Origin: an uncultured Chlorobiales bacterium
GTDB taxonomy: Bacteria; Bacteroidota; Chlorobiia; Chlorobiales; Chlorobiaceae
Reading direction: 5' to 3'
NCBI GenBank assembly: GCA_903901395.1
Contig: CAIUQW010000360.1
Span: forward strand, 1 to 7,615
Length of the DNA stretch: 7,615 bases
In this document: positions 1-5,800 of the stretch, one piece after another
Layout of the letters: each line of letters begins with the position of its first letter
Numbering within the stretch: position 1 is the first letter of the stretch
Program-made: the position numbers and the translations under genes
Notes under the pieces: generated by a model
The model's database searches: none
What the model was told of the DNA's origin: nothing
Seen by the model: the letters and a program-made list of their open reading frames with translations, nothing else

Positions 1-472
1 GAAGAAAGCCCGCGTCGAGGATGCGCTGCACGCAACCCGCGCAGCCGTTCAGGAAGGCATCGTGGTTGGCGGTGGCGTCGCGCTCATCCGCGCAGCCAAA
101 GGCCTTGCCAACGCTGTTGCCGACAACGAAGACCAGAAGACCGGTATTGAAATCGTCCGCCGCGCGCTCGAAGAGCCGCTCCGCCAGATCGTGGCCAACA
201 CCGGCACGACCGACGGCGCTGTCGTTCTCGAAAAAGTGAAGAACGCTGAAGGTGACTACGGCTTCAACGCCCGCACCGAAGTGTACGAGAACCTCGTCGA
301 GGCTGGCGTGGTCGATCCGACCAAAGTGACCCGCAGCGCGCTCGAGAACGCCGCTTCGGTCGCCAGCATCCTGCTCACCACGGAAGCAGCCATCACCGAC
401 ATCAAGGAAGACAAGCCCGACATGCCTGCGATGCCTCCGGGCGGCATGGGCGGCATGGGTGGCATGTACTGA
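1..472 (+). CDS. groEL: Chaperonin GroEL (60 kDa subunit), C-terminal part, 5' end outside the window
   Basis: This is the large subunit of the ATP-driven GroEL/GroES cytosolic protein-folding machine. The reading frame is already open at base 2 and runs for 156 codons to TGA at 470-472. The first visible residues, [16 protein letters not shown], are the hallmark segment of the equatorial domain. By alignment from memory to E. coli GroEL, the Asp in VED (codon at 20-22) is the catalytic Asp398 needed for ATP hydrolysis. [21 protein letters not shown] and [17 protein letters not shown] follow in the usual order. The chain ends in the flexible Gly-Gly-Met tail ([10 protein letters not shown]), so the 3' end is intact. 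Roughly the last 30% of a normal protein of about 545 residues is present. The promoter, any groES and any heat-shock control lie upstream. A strong terminator follows. The family assignment is essentially certain; whether this is the only groEL copy cannot be told. Confidence 0.98.
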   Translation, partial: KKARVEDALHATRAAVQEGIVVGGGVALIRAAKGLANAVADNEDQKTGIEIVRRALEEPLRQIVANTGTTDGAVVLEKVKNAEGDYGFNARTEVYENLVEAGVVDPTKVTRSALENAASVASILLTTEAAITDIKEDKPDMPAMPPGGMGGMGGMY

Positions 473-497
473 TTTCAAGAGTACGCCATTTCAGCAC

Positions 498-524
498 AAA
501 AGCCCCGGAATTCCGGGGCTTTTT
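498..524 (+). terminator. Intrinsic (rho-independent) terminator after groEL, possibly bidirectional
   Basis: Bases 498-523 form a perfect 26-bp palindrome centred on an EcoRI-like AATT. The GC-rich core GCCCCGG pairs with CCGGGGC, and the A-run before it pairs with the T-run after it (five T at 520-524). It lies 26 bp after the groEL stop. Because A residues precede the stem, the opposite strand also reads stem plus a short T-run, so it may also end the convergent kinase transcript, whose stop is about 60 bp away. The terminator role on the + strand is strong; bidirectional use is inference. Confidence 0.9.
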
Positions 525-551
525 GCGTTGTATCTCTTTCTTGAACAGGTC

Positions 552-578
552 AGTCCGATTAGTCTGATCCGACCGATC
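552..578. repeat. Degenerate 9-bp tandem repeat between the groEL terminator and the kinase gene
   Basis: Three consecutive 9-mers, AGTCCGATT, AGTCTGATC and CGACCGATC, share a loose (A/C)G(T/A)C(C/T)GAT pattern. The block lies in the 60-bp spacer between two convergent genes. A second 9-bp-period repeat built on GTCCAC occurs at 3015-3032. The function is unknown. With only three imperfect units, chance cannot be excluded. Confidence 0.4.
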
Positions 579-583
579 CCACC

Positions 584-2659
584 TCACGCCAGAATGGCTC
601 GTATGGCGTTGGTCAACTCGCTGATTCTGAATGGCTTGCGGATGAAGCGCGTCTCGTGCTCCGCCGTTCCGTCCAGCGCGGTCATATCGAAGGTGTAGCC
701 CGACATGAAGAGTGTTTTCAGGTCGGGGCTTATGGCGAGCAGCTTTTCCGAAAGCTCCTTTCCGTTGATCTCCGGCATGACCATATCGGTCAGCAAGAGA
801 TCGATCAAACGCCCGGGTTCCATGGCGATTTCGATGGCCTCGTTCGGCGTCGTGGCCGAGAGCACCTCATAGCCGCTTTTTTCAAGCAGGGATTTGATGA
901 CCTGAACGATGGCCGGATTGTCATCGACGAGGAGTATCGATTTGCGCCTGTCATGAATGGAGGCAAGCTCGCCCGGCCTTCCGCAGGACTCTCTTTCGAC
1001 AGCATCGTATAAAGGCAGATAGATCGTGAAGCGCGAACCCTGGCCCGGAGCGCTCTCGCATTCGAGAAAGCCTTTGTTCTGCCTGACGATTCCATAGACG
1101 GTTGAAAGCCCGAGTCCGGTGCCTTTGCCGACCTCCTTGGTGGTGTAAAATGGCTCGAAGATGTGCGGCAGCACGCTCGTATCGATGCCCTCTCCTGTGT
1201 CTGTCACCGAAATTATGACGAAGCTCCCCGGCGTTTGGCAGGGGTGTCCGCCGAAGCAGTCGGAGGAGTCTACCTCGATGGTTGAGGTTTCAATCGTCAC
1301 GGAACCCTGGCCGGTAATGGCGTCGCGTGCGTTGGCGCAAAGGTTCGTCATGATCTGGTCGAGCTGGGAGGGGTCGAAGAAAATCCGCGCCTCGCAAGCG
1401 CCGGGACGCCACTTGAACTGCACCTCGTCGCCGGTCAGCTCTTTCAGCATCGGCATTTCGCTGTTGAGAGCCGCATCGAGAATCAGTACCTCCGGCTGAA
1501 TGGTCTGCTTGCGGGCGAACGCGAGAAGATGCTGGATCAGATTGGCCGCCCGCAAGGTCGAATCGCGGATGTTCACCAGGTTCTCGGTATAGGGATCGCC
1601 CTCTCTCATGTCGTCGATAACGATTTCAGCATGTCCCAGAATGGCCGTGAGCACATTGTTGATGTCGTGCGCGATGCCGCCCGCCAGTCGCCCGATCAGC
1701 TCCATTTTCTGCGTGTGCTGCATCGCCTCCTGCATTTTCCGTTCCGACTCCTCGGCGAACTTTTTGGCGATGATGTCCCAGGCCACGCCAGTCACCATAC
1801 TCACCAGCCGGATGTCGTTCTGGTCGTAATCGACCGGTTTGTTGCCGATTTCGAGCGTCGCCATTACCTTGCCGTTGCGGATGATCGGCACGATCAGTTC
1901 GCGTTTGGCCCTGTGGTGAGGCGCGAACTTGCAGTTGCAGTGCTTGAGCACGGCGTGATCATTGTGGATGACGGCCTGCTTTTCGCGGATGACATCCGCT
2001 GAAACGCCGAAGTCGATCACCGAGGGATGCCTGGCGTGGCCGCAGTTATCCGTTTTAGAGTTGCTCGAACAGGCATAGCGCAAAAGCGTCTGTTCGTTCG
2101 TCACGAGATTGAAAAATCCGAGCCTGCTGCCGGTCAGCCGTTCGGCCTCGTCGAGCGTGAAGGTGAGCAGCTCTTCGGTCGAGGAGATGTCGGCCATTTC
2201 GAGCAGCCGGAGCCGGAACTCCGTCAGCGTCGCGAAGTGCTGGCGCTCGCTATGGTCCTGCACGATGCAGAGGAACGCGGTTTTGCCGTGCAGCGGGGCA
2301 GCGCCGCAACACATCTCCACCTCGCGAAGCGCGCCGTCGGCCCTGTAGTGCAACGACGCGGCGCAGCCCTGCTGAAGCACCGTCATCTCCTCGGAGCAGG
2401 CGGGCAGAGAGGCGTCGATCTCGCGGATGTTCATCGCGCGGAGTTGCTCGACAGGCCAGCCGTAAAACTCCGCCGTCGCTGCATTGGCATCAATGATACC
2501 GCCCGTTTCAGCATCGACCAGCAGCATTACCGCCGGATGGTTGCCGAACAGCGTCATGAAAAGGTCTTCGCCCTGTGGCGTTCCGGCCAGATTCGAGTCA
2601 TCCCCTTCCGGCGATACTCCTGGCCGTTCATCGGTGTTGTCGATCGGGTCGTTCAGCAT
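584..2659 (-). CDS. Hybrid sensor histidine kinase, PAS-GAF-HisKA-HATPase-receiver
   Basis: A 691-residue soluble hybrid two-component sensor with no membrane segment, so it probably senses a cytoplasmic signal. Domains in order: PAS about 33-140; a GAF of the type with a VIHND...REL.VP...GNKP.DYDQND core, about 150-300; a short coiled linker about 300-322; HisKA with H-box GGIAHDIN, phospho-acceptor His331; HATPase_c with N-box CANARDAI (Asn443), G1 box DTGEG 487-491, F-box FEPFYTTK 501-508 and G2 box GTGLGLS 513-519; and a receiver about 573-690 with acidic pair Asp579/Asp580, phospho-acceptor Asp625, Ser653 and Lys675-Pro676. All catalytic residues are present. The usual relay would be His331 to Asp625 and onward to an unseen partner; there is no DNA-binding output domain. 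The GAF carries an unusual cluster of Cys and His. The start ATG has no Shine-Dalgarno sequence but begins the long open frame. It is a lone gene facing groEL. The ligand cannot be predicted. Confidence 0.95.
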   Translation of the reverse strand: MLNDPIDNTDERPGVSPEGDDSNLAGTPQGEDLFMTLFGNHPAVMLLVDAETGGIIDANAATAEFYGWPVEQLRAMNIREIDASLPACSEEMTVLQQGCAASLHYRADGALREVEMCCGAAPLHGKTAFLCIVQDHSERQHFATLTEFRLRLLEMADISSTEELLTFTLDEAERLTGSRLGFFNLVTNEQTLLRYACSSNSKTDNCGHARHPSVIDFGVSADVIREKQAVIHNDHAVLKHCNCKFAPHHRAKRELIVPIIRNGKVMATLEIGNKPVDYDQNDIRLVSMVTGVAWDIIAKKFAEESERKMQEAMQHTQKMELIGRLAGGIAHDINNVLTAILGHAEIVIDDMREGDPYTENLVNIRDSTLRAANLIQHLLAFARKQTIQPEVLILDAALNSEMPMLKELTGDEVQFKWRPGACEARIFFDPSQLDQIMTNLCANARDAITGQGSVTIETSTIEVDSSDCFGGHPCQTPGSFVIISVTDTGEGIDTSVLPHIFEPFYTTKEVGKGTGLGLSTVYGIVRQNKGFLECESAPGQGSRFTIYLPLYDAVERESCGRPGELASIHDRRKSILLVDDNPAIVQVIKSLLEKSGYEVLSATTPNEAIEIAMEPGRLIDLLLTDMVMPEINGKELSEKLLAISPDLKTLFMSGYTFDMTALDGTAEHETRFIRKPFRISELTNAIRAILA

Positions 2660-2706
2660 AGCAAAAGAAACGTATATCTATAAAGCAGTTTAATAGATGG
2701 TACTAC

Positions 2707-2735
2707 TATGTAATGATACTTGTTTTTTTTGATAA
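2707..2735 (-). promoter_or_regulatory. Candidate sigma-70-type promoter for the hybrid kinase
   Basis: Read on the - strand, TTATCA (2735-2730) and TACATA (2712-2707) are separated by exactly 17 bp. They match the -35 and -10 consensus at four of six positions each. The spacer begins with a run of A residues. A transcript would start near 2700, giving a leader of about 40 nt before the kinase ATG. The local sequence is AT-rich, so such matches are not rare by chance. Confidence 0.3.
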
Positions 2736-2819
2736 CGTATAGTGCCGGGCACCATTTTCCTGTGCTGGAGAGCGATGGAAGGCCAGGAAAAGAGGATCGA
2801 ACCGATCGCTGGCGAACGG

Positions 2820-2984
2820 TCAGGTGGCAGGGTTGGATGTTGGTGCTTTGGGTAGCGTTTCGGCCTTCTCCATAGCCGCGAAATGCTCCATGATCATGCG
2901 ATGCACGAAGATATAGCCGCCACCGACCTTGCGCAAAAAGAGCAAATGAGCCAAAGCGTACCGGACAATAAATTCAATGGCAGC
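2820..2984 (-). pseudogene. C-terminal remnant of a probable STAND/NACHT-type protein
   Basis: On the - strand a frame runs from just after an in-frame TGA at 2987-2985 to a TGA at 2822-2820, coding for 54 residues. It reads AAIEFIVRYALAHLLFLRKV, then GGGYIFVHRMIMEHFAAMEK, then a short polar tail. The core Y-I-F-V-H-R-(x)5-F-A after a GGG turn resembles the C-terminal end of large NACHT/STAND NTPases and related bacterial signalling proteins, where an F-x-H-R...F-A motif closes the region. This is recalled, not searched. No start codon precedes the conserved part, and the coding character ends abruptly at the upstream stop, next to repeat-rich AT-rich DNA. I read it as the surviving 3' tail of a deleted gene. 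A 5-bp hairpin (2795-2807) lies just after its stop on that strand and could be a relic terminator. The fragment is well supported as formerly coding; the family is a moderate-confidence call. Confidence 0.55.
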
Positions 2985-3014
2985 TCACATCCCGCCCCAT
3001 CTTTCAATCCCGCC

Positions 3015-3032
3015 GTCCACCTTGTCCACTTT
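3015..3032. repeat. Short 9-bp tandem repeat, GTCCACCTT-GTCCACTTT
   Basis: Two adjacent 9-mers share GTCCAC and differ at only two of the last three bases. The repeat sits at the edge of the remnant of the degraded gene, just where coding character is lost. It may mark the site of the deletion, but that is inference. Confidence 0.45.
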
Positions 3033-3231
3033 TTCGCTCCGCGCGCTCCGAATTTATTACTTATTGCAAAGCAATTATTTAAGGAAATACTATACCCTTA
3101 CTTACCCCAAGGTTTATTCGTTGTTCGATTTCCGATTTCCCTCATTCATATTACTCCAGTAATAAGAATCGCATATCCGTCACGGTAACAGATTGGGCTA
3201 AAGCCTTTATTTATTTTGCATTATTTTTATA

Positions 3232-3339
3232 CCCCGGATTGAAGACCGGGGCCATTGTTAAAAGATGTAATCATCAGATTAATAACCCGACGAAAATTCA
3301 AAGATTTGGCATTCCAATTGCCCCGGTCTTCAGATCGGG
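3232..3339. repeat. Pair of mutually inverted hairpins (REP-doublet-like) upstream of queC
   Basis: The left hairpin, 3232-3251, pairs CCCCGG with CCGGGG. The right hairpin, 3322-3339, pairs a 7-nt arm (3322-3328) with 3333-3339, including one G-T pair. The two are also reverse complements of each other: 13 bases, GAAGACCGGGGC plus one, at 3240-3252 match GCCCCGGTCTTC plus one at 3320-3332. About 67 AT-rich bases separate them. A hairpin pair in opposite orientation is the arrangement of REP doublets or of a small non-autonomous element. It could also fold as one long stem-loop in a queC leader RNA. The repeats are certain; their nature is not. Confidence 0.55.
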
Positions 3340-3362
3340 ATTAGAGAGTCCCGCCAAGTCGG

Positions 3363-3384
3363 AATTCCCGAATTCACGATTCAA
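3363..3384. repeat. Degenerate AATTC octamer repeat
   Basis: AATTCCCG, AATTCACG and ATTCAAC follow head to tail at a period of 8, the last unit being one base short. Two GAATTC palindromes (3362-3367 and 3370-3375) fall inside it. It is short and degenerate; its origin and any function are unknown. Confidence 0.35.
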
Positions 3385-3526
3385 CCTCTGGCCAAGCGAA
3401 GTATTCTTCAGGTACATTTTTCGAGCGACGCCGCGCTCATCTTATCGTCTCTTCTTTTTTTATTTATCTCGCAGATTGCGTACAATACCTGACAATCTTT
3501 TACGTGATTATTGACGACCTGAATTT

Positions 3527-4210
3527 ATGAAAGCAGTTCTCCTGGTCAGCGGCGGCATGGACAGTCTCGTGGCGACCGCGCTGGCGCATCGCGAGGGGTT
3601 TGAGCTGGCGGCCATGCATGTCAATTACGGGCAGCGGACGTGGACGAAGGAGCTTGAATGCTTCCGGCAGATTTGCGACCATTACGGCATCCGGCAGCGG
3701 CTTGAAGTCGATGCGCTGTTCCTCGGCGCTATCGGCGGCTCGTCGCTGACCGACACGGCGATTCCCGTCGGCCCCGCCGATCTCGCAGGTACTGAAATTC
3801 CAACCAGTTACGTGCCCTTCCGCAACGCCAATTTCCTCTCGATGGCCACGAGCTGGTCGGAGGTGATCAGCGCGAGCCGCATCTACATCGGCGCGGTCGA
3901 GGAGGATTCGTCAGGCTATCCCGATTGCCGCAAGGTTTTTTACGACGCCTTCAACCAGGTGATCGACCTCGGCACGCGGCCCGAAACGCGCATCGAAATC
4001 GTGACGCCGCTCATCGCCATGAACAAGGCGGAGATCGTCAAACGCGGGCTGGAACTCGACGCGCCGTTCCACTTCAGCTGGTCGTGCTACAAGAGCGAAG
4101 GAAAGGCGTGCGGCGTGTGCGACAGTTGCGCCCGGCGCTTGCGGGCCTTCGCCTCTGCCGGAATGGAGGATCCGGTCGAGTACGAAGTCCGGCCAAACTA
4201 TTTGCAGTAA
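3527..4210 (+). CDS. queC: 7-cyano-7-deazaguanine synthase QueC
   Basis: QueC converts 7-carboxy-7-deazaguanine, ammonia and ATP to preQ0 in the cytoplasm, a step in making queuosine for tRNA anticodons. The 227-residue length is normal. The N-terminal PP-loop SGGMDS (8-13) binds [13 protein letters not shown] (96-105) and [11 protein letters not shown] (125-135) are family signatures around the substrate pocket. Cys187, Cys195, Cys198 and Cys201 ([18 protein letters not shown]) match the four-cysteine zinc site near the C-terminus. The ATG is placed directly before the usual [12 protein letters not shown] start, so it is secure although no Shine-Dalgarno sequence precedes it. It is the first gene of the + strand cluster, after a repeat-rich leader; 30 bp separate it from the next gene. 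queD, queE and queF are not in the window. All key residues are present. Confidence 0.97.
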   Translation: MKAVLLVSGGMDSLVATALAHREGFELAAMHVNYGQRTWTKELECFRQICDHYGIRQRLEVDALFLGAIGGSSLTDTAIPVGPADLAGTEIPTSYVPFRNANFLSMATSWSEVISASRIYIGAVEEDSSGYPDCRKVFYDAFNQVIDLGTRPETRIEIVTPLIAMNKAEIVKRGLELDAPFHFSWSCYKSEGKACGVCDSCARRLRAFASAGMEDPVEYEVRPNYLQ

Positions 4211-4240
4211 TCATCGAAACCAAGAAATTCCTGACACATC

Positions 4241-4939
4241 ATGGAAAGGGAAAACGCGATTGCATCCGGTTCATCGACGCTGAACGAGCGCCTCAAGCTC
4301 GCCTTCGGCCTGACGGCCCTTATCTGGATCACCGGCCTGGTCGGTCACTTCACGCCGCTGCTCGAATGGCCCGCGCTGGCGCTCTACGTGATCGGTGGTA
4401 TCGGCGTCGTCATCTGGCGCGGCACGAGCAAAAGCGAGTGGGCGGAGATGTACCTCGCGGGCGGTGATCTGAAGAAGTCCCTCAAATGGGGCGGCATCGC
4501 GGGTGGAATCCTGTTTTGCATGGACGTCTTCAACACGGTGATGTGGTACAAGAGCGGCAAGCCGCCAATGATGGACATGCAGGGCATTCTCGTGAACATG
4601 AACTTCCTCTACTTTTTCCCGATACTCGTGCTTGCCGAGGAGTTCCTGTGGCGCGGCCTGATGCTCTCCTCGATGGTCGAGAAGGGCGTCAATCCGCATC
4701 TGAGCGTTTTCGTGACCGCCATGTGCTACGTGCTCAACCACTACGCCGTGGCTCCTGTCGGGATGCAGGAGCGCGGACTCATGGCGATGATGGCTTTTCC
4801 AATTGGCATGCTCGGCGGTTATATTGCGCTCAAATCGAAAAATGTCTGGGGCAGCGTGCTGGTGCATATGATCACCATGTTCTCGATGATCCTGGATCTT
4901 TTCGTCATACCGAATCTCGTCTACTCATACATGCACTGA
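4241..4939 (+). CDS. CPBP family intramembrane metalloprotease (CAAX protease/bacteriocin-processing type)
   Basis: A 232-residue polytopic membrane protein with about seven hydrophobic segments (roughly 21-38, 43-59, 83-101, 121-142, 153-170, 180-197, 203-226). Segment four holds the family's first catalytic motif, EEFLWRG, with Glu133, Glu134 and Arg138 as in EExxxR. Segment five has YVLNH with His167, matching the FxxxH motif, and the last segment has GSVLVH with His209 at the third motif. These residues form the proposed glutamate/histidine active site of Rce1-like enzymes. Bacterial members process or bind varied membrane and peptide substrates, and some give bacteriocin self-immunity; the substrate here is unknown. 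No bacteriocin peptide gene is visible nearby. It sits 30 bp after queC and 9 bp before trpA, so it is probably co-transcribed without a shared function. No Shine-Dalgarno precedes the ATG. The family is firm; the specific role is open. Confidence 0.9.
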   Translation: MERENAIASGSSTLNERLKLAFGLTALIWITGLVGHFTPLLEWPALALYVIGGIGVVIWRGTSKSEWAEMYLAGGDLKKSLKWGGIAGGILFCMDVFNTVMWYKSGKPPMMDMQGILVNMNFLYFFPILVLAEEFLWRGLMLSSMVEKGVNPHLSVFVTAMCYVLNHYAVAPVGMQERGLMAMMAFPIGMLGGYIALKSKNVWGSVLVHMITMFSMILDLFVIPNLVYSYMH

Positions 4940-4948
4940 CCATCGCCC

Positions 4949-5752
4949 ATGCCTGAAAACCGAATTACCCGGCTGGTGAAGCAGCAGAAAAAGCTGCTCA
5001 TCGCCTACTATATGCCTGAATTTCCCGTGCCGGGCGCGACCTTGCCCGTGCTCGAAGCGTTGCAGGAGAGCGGGGCCGACCTCATCGAGCTTGGGATGCC
5101 TTACTCCGATCCCATCGGTGACGGGCCGGTCATCCAAGACGCGGCGCACAAGGCGATCAGCCACGGCGTAAACGTCGGCAGCATCTTCGAGATGGTCAGA
5201 AAAGCGCGAAATGGCGACGGCTGCAAGAAGATCACCACGCCGATATTACTCATGGGCTACAGCAATCCGCTCATCGCATACGGCGGCGACTGCTTCATGG
5301 ACGACGCGGTCAAGGCTGGCGTGGACGGGCTGCTGATTCCCGATTTGCCGCCCGAGGAGTCGGAGGATTTCCTCGAACGCGCCAAAAGCTTCGGCCTTTC
5401 GGTGATTTACCTCATCTCGCCGGTCACGCCGCCGGAGCGGATCGAGCTGATCGACAGCATGTCCACCGACTTTTCATACTGCATCGCGGTCAACGCCACC
5501 ACCGGTACGGGCAAGCTCGACAGCGCCGACATGGATGAGAAGATCGCCGAGTATTTGCAACGAGTTCGCCAGCACGCCAGGAAGAAATTCGTCGTCGGCT
5601 TCGGCATCAAGGATCGCGAGCGAGTCCGCAAGATGTGGGAACTTGCCGACGGCGCGGTGGTCGGCTCGGCGCTGCTCCAGCACGTGGCTACGGCGACCAC
5701 GCCCGAACAGACCGCGCAGATGGCCGCCGATTTCTGGAAATCGTTGCGGTGA
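4949..5752 (+). CDS. trpA: Tryptophan synthase alpha chain
   Basis: TrpA cleaves indole-3-glycerol phosphate to indole and glyceraldehyde 3-phosphate, then passes indole to TrpB in the alpha2-beta2 complex. The 267-residue length is normal for this TIM barrel. The catalytic pair is visible in the signature LIELGMPYSDPIGDGPVIQ: Glu47 and Asp58 correspond to Glu49 and Asp60 of the Salmonella/E. coli enzyme. GYSNPLIAYG (103-112), LLIPDLPPEE (128-137) and the C-terminal phosphate-binding GSALLQ (239-244) follow in order. Two loops differ from the enterobacterial type: the N-terminal strand end reads AYYMPEFP where TAGDP is usual, and loop 6 reads VNATTGTG instead of SRAGVTG. From memory this is a Chlorobi-type variant and not decay. 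It lies 9 bp after the protease gene, with no Shine-Dalgarno. trpB is absent from the window, so the trp genes appear dispersed. No Trp leader peptide or attenuator is seen. Confidence 0.97.
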   Translation: MPENRITRLVKQQKKLLIAYYMPEFPVPGATLPVLEALQESGADLIELGMPYSDPIGDGPVIQDAAHKAISHGVNVGSIFEMVRKARNGDGCKKITTPILLMGYSNPLIAYGGDCFMDDAVKAGVDGLLIPDLPPEESEDFLERAKSFGLSVIYLISPVTPPERIELIDSMSTDFSYCIAVNATTGTGKLDSADMDEKIAEYLQRVRQHARKKFVVGFGIKDRERVRKMWELADGAVVGSALLQHVATATTPEQTAQMAADFWKSLR

Positions 5753-5779
5753 GACTCGCTACGGAGGATCATCGTTGAA

Positions 5780-5800
5780 GGGCGGGCATGAAACCCGCCC
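5780..5800. repeat. REP-like palindrome overlapping the 5' end of the glycosyltransferase gene
   Basis: GGGCGGG (5780-5786) and CCCGCCC (5794-5800) form a perfect 7-bp GC stem around the 7-nt loop CATGAAA. No T-run follows, so it is not an intrinsic terminator. The form, GGCGGGCATGAAACCCGCCC then CTAC, resembles a dispersed palindrome I recall from several bacterial genomes including Chlorobi. The ATG in the loop is the furthest upstream start of the next gene. A GGAGG (5763-5767) lies 20 bp before this ATG, too far to serve it well. Confidence 0.6.

Larger units (their letters stand above)
2985..3526. other. AT-rich, repeat-bearing spacer upstream of queC, no intact gene
   Basis: No reading frame here has convincing protein character on either strand. 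Composition falls from the GC-rich level of the neighbouring genes to strongly AT-rich, especially 3050-3310 and 3410-3526. The stretch holds a 9-bp-period GTCCAC repeat (3015-3032), a small GGCTAAAGCC hairpin followed by T-rich sequence (about 3196-3217), two mutually inverted hairpins (3232-3339), a CGGGA/TCCCG hairpin (3336-3353) and an AATTC octamer repeat (3363-3384). Nearer queC, TACAAT at 3481-3486 matches a -10 box at five of six positions but has no good -35 partner. I looked for and did not find a preQ1 riboswitch. Confidence 0.7.

Noticed and set aside
1529..2683. Long + strand frames (157 and 218 codons) opposite the hybrid kinase
   Set aside because: They are antisense to a gene with every kinase motif intact, carry no recognisable domain and reflect GC-rich codon bias in the complementary frame.
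2883..3188. A 101-codon + strand frame in the spacer before queC
   Set aside because: It runs opposite the gene remnant and then through repeat-bearing and AT-rich DNA; the protein has no domain character and no ribosome site.
3236..3340. CRISPR array or attachment site
   Set aside because: There are only two inverted hairpins, no regularly spaced direct repeats, no cas gene and no integrase or tRNA in the window.
3345..3526. preQ1 riboswitch upstream of queC
   Set aside because: I saw neither the small hairpin with C-rich loop nor the A-rich tail of the preQ1-I class, and no other preQ1 class was recognisable by eye.
4271..4867. A 198-codon - strand frame opposite the protease gene
   Set aside because: It is rich in His, Arg and Ala in the manner of antisense GC-rich frames, with no motif, while the + strand protein has its full catalytic set.
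4900..4948. Tryptophan attenuator or Trp-rich leader peptide before trpA
   Set aside because: The gap to the upstream gene is only 9 bp, with no Trp codon run or competing hairpins.
5753..5800. Intrinsic terminator between trpA and the glycosyltransferase
   Set aside because: The GC-rich palindrome at 5780-5800 has no following T-run; it is CTACAGAAG on the + strand, so a repeat element fits better.
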